A DNA stretch of 64,000 nucleotides, taken from positions 1-64,000 of the forward strand of contig NZ_JANHOK010000004.1 of the NCBI RefSeq assembly GCF_026929975.1, written 5' to 3'. The notes beneath the pieces were generated by a model that was given only the letters and a program-made list of their open reading frames with translations, searched no databases and was not told where the DNA came from. This DNA comes from Bartonella sp. F02 (GTDB lineage Bacteria > Pseudomonadota > Alphaproteobacteria > Rhizobiales > Rhizobiaceae). Below, piece after piece: positions 1-11,011 of this stretch (its first letter is position 1; each line of letters opens with the position of its first letter). The translations under genes were made by a program, and so were the position numbers.

Positions 1-68
1 TGAGCTCTCCATTTTCTTGTCCAAAAAAGAATAAAGGACTACGTTAAAATCAATACGTAATCAGAAAA

Positions 69-2153
69 TTACGCGTATTTCTTTTGAATCTCCTGAGCCA
101 CAGCTGAAGGAACAGGCTCATAATGATCAAATTGCATTGTATATTGAGCACGCCCCTGACTCATAGAACGAAGCGTATTCACATAACCAAACATATTTGC
201 CAAGGGAACCATTGCATTCACCACTGTAGCAATACCACGTGCTTCAGTACCCGAAATTTGTCCTCGACGAGAATTCAAATCGCCAATCACATCCCCAACA
301 TAATCTTCAGGCGTTACAACTTCTACCTTCATAATCGGCTCAAGAAGCTGTGCACCAGCCTTTTTCGCTCCTTCTCGAAACGCTGCACGCGCAGCAATCT
401 CAAAGGCCAAAACAGAAGAATCCACATCATGATAACCACCATCAATCAAAGTGGCTTTTATACCAAGCATAGGAAAGCCTGCAAGAGGTCCTGATTGCAT
501 AACACTTTCGATACCCTTCTGAACTCCAGGAATATACTCCTTAGGAACAGCCCCTCCAACAATCTTTGATTCAAAAATAAACTCATCACCTTCATGAGGT
601 TCAAAAACAATTTTCACTCGAGCAAACTGCCCAGCACCACCAGATTGTTTCTTATGGGTATAATCAATTTCAGAATTTTTTGTGATAGTCTCACGATAAG
701 CAACTTGAGGTTGACCAATATTGGCCTCAACCTTAAATTCACGCCGCATACGATCAACAATAATATCAAGATGAAGCTCACCCATTCCAGCAATAATAAC
801 CTGACCAGATTCTTCATCCGATTTAACACGAAATGAAGGGTCTTCTGCAGCCAAACGATTAAGAGCAACACCCATTTTTTCCTGATCAGCTTTCGTTTTT
901 GGCTCAATAGCAATTTCAATAACAGGATCAGGAAATTCCATTCGTTCTAAAACAACAGGCTTTAAAGGATCACAAAGAGTATCACCCGTTGTTGTCTCCT
1001 TAAGACCTGCTAAAGCCACAATATCACCTGCAAACGCTTCCTCAATATCTTCACGAGAATTCGAATGCATTTGCAACATACGCCCCACACGCTCTCTTTT
1101 TTTCTTTACACTATTTTCAAGAGAAACACCCTTTTGAAGCTTTCCAGAATAAACACGACAAAAAGTCAATGATCCCACAAATGAATCATTCATAATCTTA
1201 AAGGCAAGCATGGAAAGAGGAGCATCATCTGAAGATTCACGCGTTATCTCAGCCTCAGTCTTAACATCAACCCCCCTAATAGCAGGAATATCAACAGGAG
1301 AAGGAAGATAAAAAACTACAGCATCCAAAAGCGGTTGAATTCCTTTATTTTTAAAAGCTGTACCACAAAAAACAGGATGAAACTGAACCCCTATTGTTCC
1401 TTTTCGAATGAGAGATATAAGCTGCTCATTTGTTGGCATAACACCTTCCAAATAAGCTTCTGTTGCAGCCTCATCAACCTCAACTGCCATCTCAATTAAT
1501 TTTTCGCGATATTCTTCTGCTTTCTCTTTCAGATCAGATGGAATTTCCCCTTCTACAGCTGCAGAACCAATAGAACCATCCCATCTCAAGGCCTTCATTT
1601 TTATAAGATCAACAACACCTTCGAAATCATTTTCAGAACCAATTGGTAACTGCAAAACAAGAGCTTTAGCACCCAATCGTGACCCAACCATTTCTACACT
1701 ACGATAGAAATCAGCTCCAATCTTATCCATTTTATTAACAAAAACCATACGCGGTACGTGATATTTTTCAGCCTGGCGCCAAACAGTTTCTGTTTGTGGC
1801 TCCACCCCAGCATTTGCATCAAGTAGCGCTATCGCACCATCAAGAACACGCAAAGAACGCTCAACCTCAATTGTAAAATCAACGTGACCAGGCGTATCAA
1901 TAATATTAAAACGACGCTTCTTACCATCACTACCTACCCAAAAAGTCGTCGTCGCAGCTGATGTAATCGTAATACCACGCTCTTGCTCTTGTTCCATCCA
2001 ATCCATTGTAGAAGCACCATCGTGTGTTTCTCCAACCTTATGGTTTTTACCCGTATAAAACAAAATACGTTCTGTCATCGTAGTCTTACCGGCATCAATA
2101 TGCGCCATAATACCAAAATTACGATAATCTTCGATTTTATATTCACGAGCCAT
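69..2153 (-). CDS. fusA: Elongation factor G
   Basis: Translocation GTPase that moves tRNAs and mRNA through the ribosome after peptide transfer and helps recycle ribosomes with RRF. The 694-residue product has the family's usual length. Visible GTPase motifs are AHIDAGKTT (about residues 17-25), DTPGHVDF and NKMD, followed by domain II and the C-terminal domains ending in the conserved region around [14 protein letters not shown]. It is the last gene of rpsL-rpsG-fusA, 26 bases after rpsG. No tuf start is visible in the 68 bases left in the window. A short perfect hairpin (56-61 with 68-73) overlaps the stop codon but lacks a T-tract. Identification is certain. Confidence 0.99.
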   Translation of the reverse strand: MAREYKIEDYRNFGIMAHIDAGKTTMTERILFYTGKNHKVGETHDGASTMDWMEQEQERGITITSAATTTFWVGSDGKKRRFNIIDTPGHVDFTIEVERSLRVLDGAIALLDANAGVEPQTETVWRQAEKYHVPRMVFVNKMDKIGADFYRSVEMVGSRLGAKALVLQLPIGSENDFEGVVDLIKMKALRWDGSIGSAAVEGEIPSDLKEKAEEYREKLIEMAVEVDEAATEAYLEGVMPTNEQLISLIRKGTIGVQFHPVFCGTAFKNKGIQPLLDAVVFYLPSPVDIPAIRGVDVKTEAEITRESSDDAPLSMLAFKIMNDSFVGSLTFCRVYSGKLQKGVSLENSVKKKRERVGRMLQMHSNSREDIEEAFAGDIVALAGLKETTTGDTLCDPLKPVVLERMEFPDPVIEIAIEPKTKADQEKMGVALNRLAAEDPSFRVKSDEESGQVIIAGMGELHLDIIVDRMRREFKVEANIGQPQVAYRETITKNSEIDYTHKKQSGGAGQFARVKIVFEPHEGDEFIFESKIVGGAVPKEYIPGVQKGIESVMQSGPLAGFPMLGIKATLIDGGYHDVDSSVLAFEIAARAAFREGAKKAGAQLLEPIMKVEVVTPEDYVGDVIGDLNSRRGQISGTEARGIATVVNAMVPLANMFGYVNTLRSMSQGRAQYTMQFDHYEPVPSAVAQEIQKKYA

Positions 2154-2179
2154 TTTATTTGCCTTAAACTTCTAACACA

Positions 2180-2662
<483 letters not shown>

Positions 2663-2667
2663 TCAAT

Positions 2668-3039
2668 TTATTTTGGACGTTTTGCGCCATATTTTGAACG
2701 GCGCTGTTTACGATTCTTAACACCTTGTGTATCAAGCAAACCACGGATAATATGATAACGAACCCCCGGCAAATCTTTTACACGACCACCACGAATCATT
2801 ACAACAGAGTGCTCCTGAAGATTATGCCCTTCACCAGGAATATAACCAATCACTTCAAACCCATTTGTTAAACGCACCTTAGCAACTTTACGAAGAGCAG
2901 AGTTTGGCTTCTTCGGCGTTGTTGTATACACACGCGTACAAACACCGCGCCTTTGCGGACTCGCTTGAAGAGCAGGAACCTTATTACGCTTAACCGGCGT
3001 TACACGCGGCTTGCGAATTAATTGGTTTACTGTAGGCAT
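2668..3039 (-). CDS. rpsL: 30S ribosomal protein S12
   Basis: Decoding-centre protein controlling translational accuracy. The start was placed at the ATG that gives [12 protein letters not shown] (123 residues, family length), with a strong upstream AGGAAGG site; an in-frame extension of nine codons further upstream is ignored. The PKKPNS loop and GGRVKDLPG loop carry lysines at the positions called K43 and K88 in E. coli, which is the streptomycin-sensitive wild-type state. First gene of the str operon. The gene upstream is divergent xthA, so rpoBC is not directly adjacent as it is in some relatives. Confidence 0.99.
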   Translation of the reverse strand: MPTVNQLIRKPRVTPVKRNKVPALQASPQRRGVCTRVYTTTPKKPNSALRKVAKVRLTNGFEVIGYIPGEGHNLQEHSVVMIRGGRVKDLPGVRYHIIRGLLDTQGVKNRKQRRSKYGAKRPK

Positions 3040-3514
3040 ACAACCTTCCTCTCTAATAATCTGCATTCACTTCGCTCATTTAGAGCTCTTTTGATTTCCG
3101 TTTATATACAAAAAACAGAAAAACACTTAATCTAATACACAAAGCAGGTAAAACTGTAAAACAGCCTACCCTAAAAAGCAGAGGAGGCAAAAGCCTCTTG
3201 CAACAGCGCTCGCTTTTATTTTTTAACGAACTCCATTTGAAATAATCTTATCTGAAAGAAAATCCCACTTAGTTCTGATTTCCTAATAGCGAGAACACAT
3301 ACATTCGTCAAGTACTAAACAACAGAAAGTTTACAAATACTAAAAATTAAGATGATATTATAATCTTCGATCTTCAATTTAAAGGAAAAATGAAGATAAA
3401 AACTATGAGTAATAATTTTACAGTCTCAAACAATTTGATGTAGTAGCTTGAAATATTATAAACAACTCAATATAGCCGCTTGCTAATTATGTGTATAAAG
3501 TTTAGAATTTAGCT
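3040..3514. other. Intergenic region between rpsL and xthA
   Basis: 475 bases between divergent genes that must hold the promoters of the str operon and of xthA. It contains a short hairpin (GAGGC, loop AAAA, GCCTC at 3184-3197) that would lie in the rpsL leader if transcription starts upstream of it. No reading frame of note was seen. Confidence 0.6.
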
Positions 3515-4297
3515 ATGAAAATAGTAACATGGAATATTGCTGGAATAAAAGCGCGACATGAAACATTATGTAAATGGCTACAACAAAATAAACCTGATAT
3601 AGTTTGTTTACAAGAAACCAAAAGTCTTGATGATAAGTTTCCGCGCGATACAATTGAAAGCTTAGGATACCATATAGAAATACATGGTCAAAAAAGTTTT
3701 AATGGAGTAGCAATTCTCTCTAAAAAAACACCTGATGAGGTTATCCGCCAGTTACCAGGAAACGATAATGACGAACAAGCGCGCTATATTGAAGCCGTTT
3801 ATTCAACAAATAAAGGGGTTATACGTGTCGCTTCTCTTTATCTTCCCAATGGTAACCCCATTGATAGTGAAAAATATCTCTATAAAATGGAATGGATGGA
3901 CAGACTATACACACATGCCAAATCATTACTTGCATATGAAGAACCTTTAATTCTAGCTGGTGATTATAATGTAATTCCTGCTCCAATAGATGCAAGAAAA
4001 CCTCAAGAGTGGACAGAAGATGCATTATTCCTTCCACAAACAAAAAAAGCATTTCGGCGTATTATTCATTTGGGTTTTTATGATGCTGTACGAAGTGTTA
4101 CAGATAATTCTTCATTTAGTTTTTGGGATTTTCAAGCTGGTGCATGGTTCAAAAATAATGGGATTCGTATTGATCATTTTTTATTATCACCAGAAGCTGT
4201 TGATCAACTTATTTCCTCTTACAGTCAAACAGAAGTAAGAGGCTATCAAAAGCCATCAGATCATACCCCTGTTTGGGTAGAGCTTAACTTTAGTTAA
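3515..4297 (+). CDS. xthA: Exodeoxyribonuclease III
   Basis: Class II AP endonuclease and 3'-5' exonuclease/phosphatase of base-excision repair. The 260-residue product has the EEP fold motifs: MKIVTWNIAGIKAR at the N-terminus, the metal-binding glutamate in LQETK (about residue 37), the catalytic AGDYNV motif in the middle and the SDHTPVW histidine motif at the C-terminus. It stands alone, divergent from rpsL, and ends about 130 bases before gltI. There is a relaxed ribosome site before the ATG. Confidence in the family is high; the separation from exoA-type relatives is by overall similarity only. Confidence 0.95.
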   Translation: MKIVTWNIAGIKARHETLCKWLQQNKPDIVCLQETKSLDDKFPRDTIESLGYHIEIHGQKSFNGVAILSKKTPDEVIRQLPGNDNDEQARYIEAVYSTNKGVIRVASLYLPNGNPIDSEKYLYKMEWMDRLYTHAKSLLAYEEPLILAGDYNVIPAPIDARKPQEWTEDALFLPQTKKAFRRIIHLGFYDAVRSVTDNSSFSFWDFQAGAWFKNNGIRIDHFLLSPEAVDQLISSYSQTEVRGYQKPSDHTPVWVELNFS

Positions 4298-4425
4298 ATT
4301 GTAATATAACATTAGGATAAAGAAAAAAAACATCTCATTTAAAATCACAAATATACTACATTATACATAACAATACATTCTAAATATATTTACACAAAAT
4401 AAAATTATAAAGCATGGAGAAAGTA

Positions 4426-5331
4426 ATGAAAAAATTACTGCTGGCGTTTGTTGCAGCAAACATCATTGAACTCGTGAGTGCAGCACAAGCTAATAATGAT
4501 ACACTTGAAAAAATTAAACAAACAGGTGAAATCACTATAGGGGTTCGAGAAGCCTCAGGTCTAGCCTATGCACTTGGAAATGGCAAATATACAGGTTTCC
4601 ATACAGAAATGGCAGAAAATATTATTAATGACATTTCAAAAAAAATCGGCAAACCAATCAAAATTCACTATCTTCCTATCACATCACAAAATCGAATTCC
4701 TTTATTACAAAACCACACTTATGATTTTGAATGTGGTTCCACAACAAATGATTCTGCTCGCGCAAAAGAAGCAGCATTTGCTTATACAACTTATGTTGAA
4801 GAAGTTCGTATGGCTGTAAAGAAAAACTCTAATATTAATTCTCTTGATGATTTAAATGGAAAAACAATTGCAACCACTACTGGCACAACATCTGTTCAAC
4901 TTATTCGAAAAAACAAACGTGCCAAAAATATTGACTTTAAAGTTGTAAAAGGAAAAGATCACGGCGATAGTTTTTTACTACTAGAATCAGGCCGTGCTGA
5001 CGCATTTATTATGGATGCCTCAATACTTGCTGGACATATTGCTAAATCGAAAAATCCGTCGGATTATGTGATTCTCGATACTATATTCTCAGTAGAGCCT
5101 ATTGCTTGTATGCTCCGCTTAAATGATAAAAATTTTGAACAAGAAATCAATAATAGCATTGTACGCCAAATCAAAGATGGCACGCTCAACAACCTTTACC
5201 ACAAATGGTTTATGGAACCAATTCCTCCTACATATACCGTTGTCAACCTCCCCTTATCTCAAATAACCCAATACGCTTGGGAACACCCAAACAATAAATC
5301 TCGAGAAGATTATGTTGAAAATAATCTCTAA
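4426..5331 (+). CDS. gltI: Glutamate/aspartate ABC transporter, periplasmic binding protein
   Basis: Solute receptor that delivers acidic amino acids to GltJK-L. The start was chosen at the second ATG because GGAGAAAG precedes it by a few bases; an ATG four codons upstream overlaps that site. Residues 1 to about 23 form a signal peptide ending near SAAQA. The segments PITSQNRIPLLQN and DFECGSTTND closely match the E. coli GltI signature around its ligand pocket, as does the KDHGDSF segment. First gene of gltI-gltJ-gltK-gltL. A hairpin just behind it probably lowers transcription into the permease genes, a common arrangement that keeps the receptor in excess. Preference for glutamate over aspartate is inferred. 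Confidence 0.92.
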   Translation: MKKLLLAFVAANIIELVSAAQANNDTLEKIKQTGEITIGVREASGLAYALGNGKYTGFHTEMAENIINDISKKIGKPIKIHYLPITSQNRIPLLQNHTYDFECGSTTNDSARAKEAAFAYTTYVEEVRMAVKKNSNINSLDDLNGKTIATTTGTTSVQLIRKNKRAKNIDFKVVKGKDHGDSFLLLESGRADAFIMDASILAGHIAKSKNPSDYVILDTIFSVEPIACMLRLNDKNFEQEINNSIVRQIKDGTLNNLYHKWFMEPIPPTYTVVNLPLSQITQYAWEHPNNKSREDYVENNL

Positions 5332-5347
5332 AATTACAAAAATATAT

Positions 5348-5385
5348 CCGCACTCTTTGAAAATTTGAGTGCGGTTGTCTTTTGG
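5348..5385 (+). terminator. Intercistronic hairpin between gltI and gltJ
   Basis: Perfect 8-bp stem CCGCACTC/GAGTGCGG with an 11-base loop, followed by the interrupted T-run TTGTCTTTTGGTTT. It lies 17 bases after the gltI stop and about 100 bases before gltJ, so it is likely a leaky terminator or an mRNA-stabilising hairpin. Confidence 0.7.
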
Positions 5386-5476
5386 TTTATTTTCCAATAA
5401 ACTAAACATTAATATACATAAATAACTCATTTATTGACTTGCAAAAAACTAACAGATTTTAGGAAATATCGATTTA

Positions 5477-6229
5477 ATGGACTTTTCTTTCCTTTGTGCA
5501 GATGATATCACTCAGACACTGGTTTCTGGATGTTTTGGAACTCCTGGTGTAAGCCATACTTATTTAGACACACTCATAGAAAGTTTAAAAAATACAGTTA
5601 TATTGTCGATCTTCTCGTTAATATTAGCGGTATTTGTTGGGATTGTTATAGGAACAGTGCGTACACTGCCAAACACATCAATATTGAATTGCATACTTCG
5701 CGCTATTGGCCGTATTTGGGTAGAAGTTATGCGCAATATTCCTCTACTCGTACAAGTATTTTTGTGGTATTTTGTTATTCCTAAGATTTATCCTCCAGCG
5801 ATGAATTTTTCTTCTATTTTCTTAATGATTTGCGCCTTAGGATTTTTTACATCTGCACGCGTTGCAGAACAAATTCGATCGGGAATTGAGGCTATTCCTT
5901 CTGGACAGCGCTACGCAGCTATGGCAATGGGATTTACAACCTATCAAAGTTATCGCTATATTATATTGCCGCGCGCTATTCGAACAATTATTCCACCACT
6001 TACTTCAGAAGCAATGGGAATTGTAAAGAATTCATCTGTAGCATTTGCTATTTCTATTAATGAATTAATTCAATTTCAATACCAAACAATCGAAGAAATA
6101 AGCCATGTCTACGAAAACTATATTCTTATTACAGTTCTTTATGTTGTTATAGCTTTATTCATATTTGTCATTATGACAATGATTGAAAAAATGCTTCAAA
6201 TTCCAAATTTTCAAACAGAGGAACATTGA
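5477..6229 (+). CDS. gltJ: Glutamate/aspartate ABC transporter permease GltJ
   Basis: Inner-membrane permease subunit of the HisMQ family, 250 residues with several hydrophobic membrane segments. The EAA loop that contacts the ATPase is visible as the region EAIPSGQRYAAMAMGFT, and RNIPLLVQVFLWYFVIP is typical of GltJ. It lies about 145 bases after gltI, beyond a hairpin, and three bases before gltK, so J and K are translationally close. It should form a heterodimer with GltK. Confidence 0.92.
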   Translation: MDFSFLCADDITQTLVSGCFGTPGVSHTYLDTLIESLKNTVILSIFSLILAVFVGIVIGTVRTLPNTSILNCILRAIGRIWVEVMRNIPLLVQVFLWYFVIPKIYPPAMNFSSIFLMICALGFFTSARVAEQIRSGIEAIPSGQRYAAMAMGFTTYQSYRYIILPRAIRTIIPPLTSEAMGIVKNSSVAFAISINELIQFQYQTIEEISHVYENYILITVLYVVIALFIFVIMTMIEKMLQIPNFQTEEH

Positions 6230-6232
6230 AAT

Positions 6233-6949
6233 ATGGTAGATTTCATGAGCTCTCATTATTGGTCTTCTTTTTTTGATTATTTTTTGGAATTTGATTTTTC
6301 ATTTTTTACTTTTGATGTCTTTCAGACTTATATTCTACCAGGTTTAATTTTTAGTATTTTTCTAACAGTTTTTGCAACAGTATTTGGCTTTATCTTTGGC
6401 GTATTGTTAGCAATGATGAGACTTTCGTCTATAAAACTGCTCTCTTTCTTTGCAATAATTTATATAACAGCTATGCGTTCAATACCACTTATTATGGTGA
6501 TATTATGGTTTTTTGTGCTTCTCCCTTTCTTAACGGGGACATCAATTGGTGCAAATAAATCAGCGCTCATTACTTTTACTGCATTTGAAGCTGCTTATTT
6601 TGCTGAAATCATGCGTGCTGGTATGTGTTCAGTCTCACAAGGACAAAAATATGCAGGACAAGCTCTCGGAATGACATATTGGCAAAATATGTATATCGTC
6701 ATTCTTCCTCAAGCTATCAGAGATATGCTGCCTGTTTTTTTAACGCAAATCATCATTCTTTTTCAAGATACAACCCTCATTTATGCAATTAGTGGGAATA
6801 GTCTTCTTAATGGTTTTGATCTTGTCGCAAATAATTTTGGTGTAAAAGAAGAATCTTATATCTTAGCAGCGGCTTTCTATTTTGTTATTTGCTTCACGTT
6901 ATCGCAAATGGTTTTATACTTACAGAAAAAAATATCTATTATTCGCTAA
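6233..6949 (+). CDS. gltK: Glutamate/aspartate ABC transporter permease GltK
   Basis: Second permease subunit, 238 residues. It shows the RSIPLIMVILWFF segment and the EAA loop around AGMCSVSQGQKYAGQALG, both characteristic of GltK. It begins three bases after gltJ stops. The first residues (MVDFMSSHYW) allow a second start at the ATG four codons further on. Its stop lies inside a run of near-identical TTCGCTAA repeats that continues to gltL. Confidence 0.92.
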   Translation: MVDFMSSHYWSSFFDYFLEFDFSFFTFDVFQTYILPGLIFSIFLTVFATVFGFIFGVLLAMMRLSSIKLLSFFAIIYITAMRSIPLIMVILWFFVLLPFLTGTSIGANKSALITFTAFEAAYFAEIMRAGMCSVSQGQKYAGQALGMTYWQNMYIVILPQAIRDMLPVFLTQIIILFQDTTLIYAISGNSLLNGFDLVANNFGVKEESYILAAAFYFVICFTLSQMVLYLQKKISIIR

Positions 6950-6994
6950 TATTTGCTAAAAAATTATTCGCTAAAAAATGTCCACTATCTGCTA
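6941..6994 (+). repeat. Four near-copies of ATTYGCTAA at the gltK/gltL junction
   Basis: The sequence ATTCGCTAA, ATTTGCTAA, ATTCGCTAA, ATCTGCTAA recurs with A-rich spacers between the end of gltK and the gltL ribosome site. The first copy contains the gltK stop codon. This looks like local slippage or duplication; no function is claimed. Confidence 0.75.
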
Positions 6995-7006
6995 ACAGGA
7001 AAAAAA

Positions 7007-7753
7007 ATGTCTACCCATATGATCGAAATAAAGAATGTTTCCAACTGGTATGGCGAAATTAATATTCTTAAAAATTGTACAACAAATATTAATAAAGGAG
7101 AAGTCGTTGTCGTTTGTGGACCGTCAGGATCAGGTAAATCAACTCTTATAAAAACTATTAACGCTTTAGTCCCTTTTCAAAAAGGTGAAATTTGGATTGA
7201 TGGAGTACCAGTTCATTCGAAACAAACAAATTTATCTAAATTGCGTAGCCATGTAGGAATGGTGTTTCAACATTTCGAACTTTTTCCACATCTATCTGTT
7301 ACGGAGAATTTAACAATTGCGCAAAGAAAAGTTCTGAAGCGTACTAAAAAAGAAGCTCTTGAACGTGGTTTATCATACCTTGAACGTGTCGGACTTATTG
7401 AACATAAAGATAAATATCCTGGTCAACTTTCTGGAGGTCAACAACAGCGTGTCGCTATTGCTCGTGCCTTAACTATGGATCCATTGGTTATGCTTTTCGA
7501 TGAACCTACTTCAGCTTTAGATCCAGAAATGGTCGGAGAAGTCTTAGATGTTATGATTAGTTTAGCAGAAGAAGGTATGACCATGATTTGTGTAACGCAC
7601 GAAATGGGTTTTGCTCAAAAAGTATCTCAGCGTGTAATTTTTATGGATCAAGGAAGAATTCTTGAAGATTGTTCGTCCGAAGATTTCTTTTCTGATCCAC
7701 AAAAAAGAACACCACGCGCTCAAGAATTTTTATCAAAAATTCTTAGTCACTAA
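7007..7753 (+). CDS. gltL: Glutamate/aspartate ABC transporter ATP-binding protein
   Basis: ATPase that powers GltIJK uptake. The start was set at the ATG giving [11 protein letters not shown] because AACAGGA precedes it; an in-frame TTG at 6953 would add 18 codons of repetitive sequence with no ribosome site. Visible motifs are Walker [10 protein letters not shown] (about residues 38-46), signature [15 protein letters not shown] (about 137-151), Walker [13 protein letters not shown] and the switch histidine in ICVTHEMG. The 248-residue length is normal for polar amino-acid importers. Last gene of the operon. Confidence 0.94.
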   Translation: MSTHMIEIKNVSNWYGEINILKNCTTNINKGEVVVVCGPSGSGKSTLIKTINALVPFQKGEIWIDGVPVHSKQTNLSKLRSHVGMVFQHFELFPHLSVTENLTIAQRKVLKRTKKEALERGLSYLERVGLIEHKDKYPGQLSGGQQQRVAIARALTMDPLVMLFDEPTSALDPEMVGEVLDVMISLAEEGMTMICVTHEMGFAQKVSQRVIFMDQGRILEDCSSEDFFSDPQKRTPRAQEFLSKILSH

Positions 7754-8095
7754 TTTATTATATTTAAATTTGATATATTTTAGTGTAAATTTAAATACAA
7801 AAAGGAGAGTTTTTACTTTAAAATATTTAAAAACTATAATCTTTTCTAAATGCCTAAAAGATTATCATGTTATCGCATGATCCTTTAAAATCATTATCAA
7901 AAACAATATTACTTTTTATAGACGCTTATATCATTTTTTTACAGTTATAATAAACGTTTTGTAGCGCAAAGCGTTTCTCTATGTAAAAAACATGCGATCT
8001 CTCAACAAAAAATTTTTATAATATTGATATTTGAATGAAAATAGCCCAAAATTTTAAATTGGACTTTAATCTTCATAAAAAACTAAAAATCATAA
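7754..8095. other. Intergenic region between convergent gltL and valS
   Basis: 342 AT-rich bases. They hold two hairpins: ATCATG...CATGAT near 7866-7883, and a longer one at 7952-7976 (AAACGTTTTG with CAAAGCGTTT, one mismatch). Either may terminate glt or valS transcripts, but neither has a clean T-tract. No gene was recognised. Confidence 0.5.
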
Positions 8096-10819
8096 TCAAC
8101 TGAGACGCTCTAAAGCAACAGATATTTTTTTCTTTGCAATCTGTAATTCTGCTATTCTTTTACGCTCAATTTCAACAACTTCAGGTTTCGCATTTGCTAC
8201 AAATTTTGGATTATTCAACTTAATTGATATTTTTTCCATATCTTGTTCAACTTTGTTGATATCTTTTATTAAACGAGCACGCTCTACATCTAAATTAATC
8301 AATTGTCCTAACGGCAAACAAAAAGTTGCTTCCCCCACAATGATTTGCGCCGATATATCTGGAATTTTATCAGCAAAGTCTACCGTTTCGATCCGTGCCA
8401 GCCGTTTTAAAAGAGCTTCATAACGTTGTACACGTCCTTGTACTATCTTGCCTTCACTGATAATAACAAGTGGTGCTAATGCAGCTGCTGGAATATTCAT
8501 TTCAGAACGAACAGAACGGATCTCACTAACTACATCAATAAGCCAATTAATATCGGCAGCAGCTTCCTCATCTACAAATGTTGCTTGCGGCCATTGCGTT
8601 AATGCCAACATATCTTCACGCCCTACATCTTGCATTGCTGTAAGAGACCATAATTCTTCAGTCATATAAGGCATAAAAGGATGGAGCAGTTTGTAAACTT
8701 CATCAAGAACCCAAGCAGTACATGCCTGAGCCTCCTTTTTAGCATATTCATCTGATCCTTGAAAAATAGGCTTGAGAAATTCAAGATACCAATCACATAA
8801 GGTATGCCAAATAAAATGATATAATGCGCTAGCAGATTCATTAAATTTATAATTTTCTATACCCGCAGTCACTGCCGTAACAGTTTTAGAGAGTTCTGTT
8901 AAAATCCAACGATTAAGTGCAAGCTTTACTTCTTCTGGTTCAAAAGCCAAATCATGGCAAGCGCCATTCATTTTTGCAAACCGTGCAGCATTCCACAATT
9001 TTGTAGCAAAATTGCGATAACCTGCAATGCGAGAAACATCAAGTTTTACATCGCGTCCCTGCGCTGCCATAATAGCCAAAGTGAAACGCAATGCATCCGC
9101 GCTATATTGATCAATTAATTTCAATGGATCAATAATATTTCCTTTTGACTTTGACATCTTTGCGCCTTTTTGATCCCGCACCAGAGCATGGACATAGACT
9201 GTTGGAAAAGGAACTTCACCCATAAAGTGAATCCCCATCATCATCATACGCGCAATCCAGAAAAAAATAATATCAAACCCTGTAACCGACAGAGATGTCG
9301 GATAAAAAGTTGCTAACTCAGGCGTTTTATGAGGCCATCCTAATGTAGAAAACGGCCAAAGAGATGATGAAAACCAAGTGTCTAATACATCTTGATCCCT
9401 CGTTAACTCAACTTCTCGACCATAATAAGATAACGCTGCAGCGAAAGCTTCTTCTTCACTTTTTTCAACAAAAATCATTCCATCAGGACCATACCAAGCT
9501 GGAATCTGATGCCCCCACCATAATTGACGAGAAATACACCAAGGTTGAATATTCTCCATCCAATTGAAATAGGTTTTCTCCCAATTAGTCGGAATAAAGC
9601 GCGTTTTTCCTTGACGAACAGCCTCTATCGCTGGTTTTGCTAATTCTTCAGCATTAACATACCACTGATCCGTTAATAACGGCTCGATTGGAACTCCACT
9701 CCGGTCACCGTGAGGAACAGTATGTGGATGATCATCAATAGCAACAAGATATCCCTCTTTTTCCATCAAAGAAACAATCCGATTTCGTGCAACAAAACGA
9801 TCGGATTGATCTAAATCCTCCACCAATGCATTTAACTCATCAGATAAAGATAAACCATCAAAAAATGCTTCATTTTTACGCAAAAAAATCTCAGCCTTTT
9901 GTGTAAAAATATTGATTAAGCGTAGATTATTTCGCTTTCCTACTTCAAAATCATTAAAATCGTGTGCTGGCGTAATTTTCACAGCACCACTCCCTTCTTC
10001 AGGGTTGGCATGAGAATCCGCAACAATTGGTAATTTGCGTCCAATGAGTGGCAAAATAGCATTCTGACCTATAAGATTTTTATAACGATGATCTTCAGGA
10101 TTAACAGCAATTCCTGTATCACCAAGCATTGTTTCAGGTCGCGTCGTCGCGATTGTTATAAAAGTTGTAGAATCCTCGGGGTTAAAAATTTTACCTTCAA
10201 GCGGATATCTAAAATGCCACAAAGAACCTTGAATCTCTTTTGATTCCACTTCAAGATCTGAAATAGCGGTTAATAATTTTGGATCCCAATTGACTAAACG
10301 CTTATCTTTATAGATTAATCCTTGCTTATAAAGAGTAACAAAAACCTCACAAACAGCCTGAGATAAACCTTCATCCATTGTAAAACGTTCACGCGACCAA
10401 TCACATGAAATGCCAAGACGTTTTAATTGATTAGCAATAATTCCACCTGCTTCATCACGCCATTTCCACACACGCTCAACAAATTTTTCTCTGCCCATTT
10501 CTTGACGTGTTGGCTCTTGATTTTCTGCAAGTTTTCGCTCAACAACCATTTGTGTTGCAATCCCTGCATGATCCATACCAGGCTGCCACAAAACATTTTT
10601 GCCACGCATTCTCTGAAAGCGCACTACAATATCTTGAATTGTTGTATTTAATGCATGCCCCATATGCAACGAACCAGTAACATTTGGTGGTGGAAGCATA
10701 ATACAGAAAGCTTCTTTATTTAATTTTGAGTCTAAGTTGGCTTTAAAAACGCCACGACTTTCCCATTTTTTTGCAATCCGTGCTTCTACAGAAGCGGAAT
10801 CATAGTTTTTTTCTAACAT
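8096..10819 (-). CDS. valS: Valyl-tRNA synthetase
   Basis: Class Ia synthetase that charges tRNA-Val and edits mischarged threonine. The 907-residue protein shows the HIGH-type motif in PPPNVTGSLHMGHALN (about residues 43-58) and the KMSKS motif in GAKMSKSKGN (about 550-560). An editing domain lies between them, and the C-terminus is a coiled coil rich in Lys, Glu and Ile, as expected for ValS. It follows the popZ-like gene upstream on the same strand by about 190 bases. Confidence 0.98.
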   Translation of the reverse strand: MLEKNYDSASVEARIAKKWESRGVFKANLDSKLNKEAFCIMLPPPNVTGSLHMGHALNTTIQDIVVRFQRMRGKNVLWQPGMDHAGIATQMVVERKLAENQEPTRQEMGREKFVERVWKWRDEAGGIIANQLKRLGISCDWSRERFTMDEGLSQAVCEVFVTLYKQGLIYKDKRLVNWDPKLLTAISDLEVESKEIQGSLWHFRYPLEGKIFNPEDSTTFITIATTRPETMLGDTGIAVNPEDHRYKNLIGQNAILPLIGRKLPIVADSHANPEEGSGAVKITPAHDFNDFEVGKRNNLRLINIFTQKAEIFLRKNEAFFDGLSLSDELNALVEDLDQSDRFVARNRIVSLMEKEGYLVAIDDHPHTVPHGDRSGVPIEPLLTDQWYVNAEELAKPAIEAVRQGKTRFIPTNWEKTYFNWMENIQPWCISRQLWWGHQIPAWYGPDGMIFVEKSEEEAFAAALSYYGREVELTRDQDVLDTWFSSSLWPFSTLGWPHKTPELATFYPTSLSVTGFDIIFFWIARMMMMGIHFMGEVPFPTVYVHALVRDQKGAKMSKSKGNIIDPLKLIDQYSADALRFTLAIMAAQGRDVKLDVSRIAGYRNFATKLWNAARFAKMNGACHDLAFEPEEVKLALNRWILTELSKTVTAVTAGIENYKFNESASALYHFIWHTLCDWYLEFLKPIFQGSDEYAKKEAQACTAWVLDEVYKLLHPFMPYMTEELWSLTAMQDVGREDMLALTQWPQATFVDEEAAADINWLIDVVSEIRSVRSEMNIPAAALAPLVIISEGKIVQGRVQRYEALLKRLARIETVDFADKIPDISAQIIVGEATFCLPLGQLINLDVERARLIKDINKVEQDMEKISIKLNNPKFVANAKPEVVEIERKRIAELQIAKKKISVALERLS

Positions 10820-11011
10820 CCTTATTACGCACCCATAATGCCGCTAGAAAATGCGACTTACAATAATTCCAATATAACTACATTCTTTCTTTGTGAATGC
10901 TATCTATCTCATAATAACAACGGAAAAGCAAAAAAATGTGCAAAGTTCAATATAAACTTTCCACAGCAAGATAAAATACAAAATTACAAGAAACGATAAA
11001 TAACCAAATAC

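Noticed and set aside
123-494. Plus-strand open frame of 123 codons opposite fusA
   Set aside because: It is antisense to a certain gene and its residues follow from the codon pattern of EF-G.
2668-3039. Streptomycin-resistance change in S12
   Set aside because: Both critical lysines (K43 and K88 equivalents) are present, so the sequence is wild type at these sites.
3184-3197. Hairpin in the rpsL leader as a riboswitch or S7-type operator
   Set aside because: Only a 5-bp stem with no surrounding conserved structure; too little to call.
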